64,000 bases of DNA from Favolaschia claudopus (taxonomy: Eukaryota; Basidiomycota; Agaricomycetes; Agaricales; Mycenaceae). The translations under genes and the position numbers were made by a program. The stretch is taken from assembly GCA_037176885.1 (NCBI GenBank), contig JAWWNJ010000024.1, positions 1,674,001 through 1,738,000 of the forward strand, read 5' to 3'. Shown piece after piece: positions 59,204 to 64,000 of the stretch; the first letter of the stretch is position 1, and each line of letters begins with the position of its first letter. Under the pieces are notes generated by a model, which saw only the letters and a list, made by a program, of their open reading frames with translations, made no database searches and was not told the origin of the DNA.

Positions 59204-61704
59204 GGAACATCTTTTTATTTCAAACTCTGATATGATTCCAAAAAAGCAAGTTATTTATTGAAATATATTAATCTCATGTTTTTCGGCTGCTTTCGGATGT
59301 ATCGGGCCTGTCGGGATTGTACTTGCAGGCCGCCAACACATTGGTGTCACATGTCACAGTGTGTGACACTTCTTCCGCCAGCGCACACCGCCATCCCGCT
59401 CCCTCCCGCCTACCCCTTTGATATTGATCTGGTTTGGGGGCGGTTTGCCATCAAATCATGTCAAATATTTTTCAAAACCGCCGGGGTTTCAAAAATGTTT
59501 TGCATTTTGCGGGCCAACCAGCATTCAGATCAAAAAATGTTGAGTGTAGATCTGATAGCCCTTGATGATGAGCTCTACCTGATCTATATAGGCATCAGAT
59601 AGTTTGTTCTCAGATTTCCTATTTCGGCCACTAACGCCTAGCATCCCAAAAAGGAAATTCTCGCGATTCTCGTACCCCCTGGCATGTATGCTATATTACA
59701 CCAGTCTATACTGAACCTAGATTGTCTATGCTTGCTTCATCAATGTTTCTGAGCAGTTCAAGGAACTCCAGTGTATACAATGCTCATCTTATTTCACTGA
59801 TTACTCTGTTCTGAGGATCACAAATGCCATCCTTATGCACCAGACATAGTACAGTCCACAACTAGAGTGTTTGCAACTTTGCTCCTACCTTGGCCCCAGC
59901 ATAGACCTCCATTAGAGAACTATCCCTTAGTAGATTCTCTTCTGCCTTCACAATCAATGAAATCACTCAATACTCTTGGATATCCATCTGTCAGTCCATC
60001 TAGTATACTGAAATACATAAAAGAATAACAGTAATTAGTGGAAAGAGGGAACTTGGTTGTATATCCCCCCAAAAACACAATTCTGCCACACCTGCCACCA
60101 CATGCATGACAGCTGCAACCTGTTCTTCTGGGCTCTACCTCGAGTGGAGTCTGCCTCTGTCTACTTTTCATCGTCGACATTATACAACCTCCCTGCTCTG
60201 GGTCTTCGAATCCACCTGGACTGGACATATCCACAGGGATCGCGTACTCAGCCCGAGGGATAGCGTACTCAGGCCAAACATTAAATTCAACATTTTATTA
60301 CTTGCACTTTAGGTAAAAATGAGACATTCTGAAGAGACAGATATGTTTCTTTTGTCAAATACTACTCACAGGATTAATTTCATCTCCCCAGCAGTGGTAT
60401 ATGTCATGTTTCAGAAAGTGCTCTGGATAGACCTGAAGGCACTAAAGTTTGCTATGGGTACCCCATCCTCCGAACCTAATCATATCATAAAATGTCAGAT
60501 ATCTCCAAGAGATAATTTTAGGAGGTGGAATAGTACATTATATGTCTCTTTAAGCTATCACAGACCACTACATGAGCCATTATGGCTCATGAAAAATGAA
60601 AAATATTATTTTTGATTTATTTTTCTTGATACAATATCTTGATGAAAAAAGCTACTATTCATGTAATTCTTGTTGGAACTTCAAAGGATGTTATTCCCAA
60701 TGGTTCCCTGACTATACACAGTGTTCTAGAAGATGAATTAGAGACAGAAATACAGTTTGATGTTTCACTTGCCATTATCTGTCCTATTCATTTAGGTCAT
60801 GATGGTGGGGTGTTTTGTGCCAACCAAATTGGTAGTATATGATCTCTTGCACCTTCTGGGGTAGGTAAACCTATGTTCAGATGCTGAAAAGGTAGTATAA
60901 GTAATAAATTGTGTTCAATATAGTTTAATTGTTTCCAGACCTTTCTGCCCTCATACACTGAAAGTCTTTGATGAAAACTATTAATTCATGGTCCATAACC
61001 TGCAGAGAATTTTCTTGATGTGTAGGGTATTATATAGAACTCACAATGAGAAGAATCTCATAGGCCAGTTCAGATGATAAGAGAAGAAGTCCATGATCAC
61101 CCTCTGAGTCAGATGTGTGTCTATATCAATAAAGGCACACATTGTTGTATTTTTCAACACCAAGATCAGCCAAACCAGTTTGAGGAACATGCTATATGAA
61201 TATTTGGCAGAAATTGATGGGGATGATATAACAGGCTAAATTTCGACAAAAATCGGCTACAAGACAGTTCAAAGGACTACCTAGGAGGTGGTGTCAACTG
61301 GAATCCAAATGCTTGCTCCCAGACTGATCTACAAGATGCAGACAAAAATTTCCTTTTTGGGATGCTAGGAGTAGTGGTAAAATGATGCCATCATTGCAAA
61401 ATTCAAGTGGCAAAGGTGGCAGAATATCCAGAAAGTGGAAAACATAGAATATAGCATCCTACTATTCACCTCTAAGCACAAGTAGGGGTGTAGGATATCA
61501 TTAATTATTCCAAAGTTCCCTCTAAAGGAGTGCATGAAAGAGGTGCCAAAGCATGAATGCCTAGCCAGTCTGGTCAATGTCATATATATATATACTGGTA
61601 TATACTCTACCTTCTATATCTGAGCTGCCAACTTGGGATATTAGACACCCAGCGAACACCTCCTGTGTGTGAAGTGGTGTATCTCTGCAACTGGTTTCAA
61701 TACA
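59204..61704. other. Centre of the foldback element, AT-rich, no recognisable gene
   Basis: Several open frames of 60-115 codons occur (for example 59258-59602, 60319-60615 and 60639-60842, all plus), but none has a motif that I can name. A second, inner inverted repeat is present: CTAGCATCCCAAAAAGGAA at about 59638-59656 and its reverse complement at about 61353-61371. An AT repeat (TATATATATATA) lies near 61583-61595. Confidence 0.45.
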
Positions 61705-62367
61705 GTGGCAGTGGTGGCACGAGACACCTCAGAGCAAGGCCCACACCTTCCTTTTTAGGAAGTGGCAACGGTGGCAGAAGGGTCTTCTGAGGGTCGCCAC
61801 CCACTCTGAATTGTGTGGCAGGGATGGCACAGGATACCCTAGCCCAAGGCCCACACCTTCCTTTTTAGGAAGTGGCAATGGTGGCAGGAGGGTTTTCTGA
61901 GGGTCGCCACCCACTTCCACTTACGTGGCAGGAATGGCACAGTGAAGCCCCCCATCCGCCCTAAAAATGTTTCCGTGGCAGAGGTGGATGGCTTCAGCCC
62001 CATATTTCACTACAAAACAGATACGTGGCAGGAATGGCACCACTTTCTACCCCACAAAAATATGGTGGCAGAGGTGGACGCATTCAAGCCTAAATTTCAC
62101 TACAAAACAGTATTGTGGCAGGAATGGCACATTTTTTGCGTCCAAAACAATATGGTGGCAGAGGTGGATGAATACAACCCTAAATGTGACTACAGTTACT
62201 ATATATGGCAGGTGTGGCTACCAAAAGCACCCCAGGACACTGCCGTGGCAGCCCCTCCATGGCAGGTATGGCACCAAAATGGTGGCAGGCACGTCCTTGG
62301 AATTGCTACCTATAAAGAGAAACGTTTATCCTTAGGACTTTCAATATTGTGGTGGGTAATACAGGTG
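61705..62367 (-). repeat. Right arm of the foldback element
   Basis: Inverted copy of 58541-59203, the same 663-bp length. The mirrored open frames in the two arms arise from the repeats and are not counted as genes. Confidence 0.9.
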
Positions 62368-62375
62368 GACCTTCA

Positions 62376-64000
62376 TATACTGGCATGGTGTAAGTGGTTT
62401 TACATTGGTCTGGACAGATATTGATTAGAGTTTCTATACCTAGGACAAAGTTCTAGTTCCACCGGGGTCCCTCTTCAAGTGTCAGAGAACATATGGATTG
62501 AACTGAATTAGTGACCAGATTGAGTGAATGATACTGATTTCAATTGTGCCGGACGATGAGGGTTCTGAACCTGGGGAGAAGTAACTTGTGTTGAAAGTAA
62601 GTCGTCGGAGAAGTCGAGGGATGATGACAATGAGTCTGAGGGGATTGATTGGGAGGTATGGATTGCTCTGCCGGCACGATGATAGACCCGGTATTGGGCC
62701 ATGGCTGAATTTATTCATTTTCAGCTCAAGTGCTATTGTATTAAAAGAGTAATACATTAAATACCACGGGAATACGCTTGTATGAGGACTGGCGTTTGCC
62801 TGAGCGGCCAGTTAAACTAAGTGGGAGGTCTGGTACTGTCTACGACTGCGCTGGTATAGCGTGGAAGTTATAATACTCCAGAACAGACCTATCACGATAG
62901 GTCTCTAACCATCCGGAATAGGATTGGGAGTCACCCTGTGTTCCGACCAAAGGCAGAATGAGTGGGATATAACTTGGGACTTATAAGAACCTGCCGAAAG
63001 GCCAGAAGGAGTGTTTCCTGGAGGCAAGAGGCTTTCACGAATAATTCTATAAACCAATTGCGAGGGATTTGCGGAAGTAGAATATTCCTACAAAGGAACT
63101 ACACGTCATGCCGAGTTGGCTGCCGCCGTATTACGATCAAGGAGCACGGTCCGAGGAGGGACACCCATTAATGCCAAGTTGGGCAATATTGATTGGGCCG
63201 CAGCGGGCCACTGTCATAACATAATGATCGGGATAAGGATTTGGATTGAATGCACTTTTGATCTATTTCCTGTTCTGGCCACCAAGGATAGGGCGAGGGC
63301 ATAGCAGGCCCTAGTTTCTCTCACAATATACCCGTTTGTCGATTGTTTGGTCTCTTATTATTTATTAGTGAAAGGTATAAAAAGGCATCGTATCCTGTAC
63401 TGGTACTCTAGTGGATTCCCTCCTCTCGTTGTGAGCGTCAAGCCAGTGTCGGCTTCGTGAACAACTAGAAGTTGGACTCCATTCGAGATAAACTCCAGAA
63501 GCTTATTTGTTTCTTTGGTTTGTTTCGTCAATATATACTGTCTGTTGGATCATCTCTTGAATTGTACGCGTGGAATATTGGAAATTTTGGGAACTTACGC
63601 GTGGAATTATAAGAACTTTTGACCTACGGGACGCGTGAAACGGATATCGGACATCTTTCGCGAGTGATATATTGGCTTAACAAGCAACTTAAACACCTAA
63701 ACCTCTTGAGAAGAGTTACATCTCAAACCCTTGTTGAAACCCACACTTCCTGTGTCAACATAGGACTCGTACAGACGTTCTCTGTACAAAGTCAGCAATC
63801 GCGAAAGCTTAAGTTAGTATATTTTGAGTGTTTGAATAGTTGGATTGCCACAGTCTATACTGGACTGGAACCCCGAACCTCGCACGTCGATCTCATAGTG
63901 GTTAGGATTATATTTAAGATTTGATTAGGGATTTAATTCCTTTCATTTCTTGGGTGTTTTCCAGAGTTGCCCTATAGTCAGCGTTTCAACGAGACTCAAC
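62376..64000. other. Unassigned; possible LTR or promoter region running off the window
   Basis: No protein-coding gene was supported. TATAAAAAGGC at about 63377-63387, followed by CT-rich sequence, looks like a strong core promoter of the type found in LTRs. I could not find a second copy, a primer-binding site or a polypurine tract inside the window, so its nature is open. Confidence 0.3.

Larger units (their letters stand above)
58541..62367. mobile_element. Foldback-like element with 663-bp repeat-built arms
   Basis: The arms 58541-59203 and 61705-62367 are inverted copies, almost identical (one C/T difference noted near the inner edge). An 8-bp direct duplication GACCTTCA lies immediately outside (58533-58540 and 62368-62375), so it moved as one unit. 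The arms consist mostly of tandem repeats carrying TGCCA or TGGCA. The 2.5-kb centre has no transposase that I can recognise. 8-bp duplications occur in hAT, P and Zisupton/KDZ groups; the TIR start CACCTGTATTACCC does not settle which. It is probably non-autonomous. Confidence 0.85.

Overview
This is a eukaryotic window, almost certainly from a mushroom-forming basidiomycete (Agaricomycetes). The evidence is the ~45-70 nt GT-AG introns, a DUF6535 membrane protein, DUF6698- and DUF6818-type proteins, a Plavaka-type transposase remnant, and a basidiomycete-style Ty3/gypsy element. Family names come from memory of sequence patterns; no database search was run. The window is a repeat-rich accessory region, and I see no housekeeping gene that I can defend.

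Layout. 1-3.9 kb: no supportable gene. 3.9-9.0 kb: a DUF6535 gene on the minus strand facing a decayed copy of its own C-terminal part on the plus strand, with a small TA-flanked MITE between them. 9.4-9.5 kb: a second MITE. 12.6-16.4 kb: a complete Tc1/mariner-like element with 396-bp inverted repeats, an intron-containing DD34E transposase and a second, opposite-strand gene with AT-hook, acidic and SAM-like segments. 16.4-20.5 kb: GC-rich sequence with broken coding-like pieces. 20.5-21.1 kb: a hAT-type MITE with an 8-bp target duplication.

21.4-43.0 kb: a DUF6698-like gene whose two halves lie on the same strand 20 kb apart. Between them is a 19.9-kb segment bounded by 42-bp inverted repeats that lands inside one intron. 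The segment holds a Ty3/gypsy gag-protease-pol unit (minus strand), joined at its 5' end in frame to a DUF6818 gene. A solo LTR splits the first coding exon of that gene. Downstream of pol, two intron-rich genes run antisense to gag-pol (12 and 6 exons, all splice phases consistent except the last exon of the first). A polypurine tract and the 3' LTR follow. No 5' LTR is present.

43.2-58.0 kb: a truncated Plavaka-type gene, then three large uncharacterised lineage-specific genes on the minus strand (43.96-46.26, 52.12-53.92 and 54.19-57.95 kb). Between the first two lies an unusual tract dense in minus-strand splice signals and very short exon candidates (48.8-50.6 kb). 58.5-62.4 kb: a foldback-like element with 663-bp arms made largely of TGCCA-containing tandem repeats, flanked by an 8-bp target duplication. 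62.4-64.0 kb: unassigned, with LTR-promoter-like features.

The genes work together mainly as mobile-element modules. The strongest candidates for something undescribed are the retroelement with spliced antisense genes and a DUF6818-gag fusion, the Tc1-like element with a passenger gene, and the set of three large unknown genes next to a micro-exon tract.
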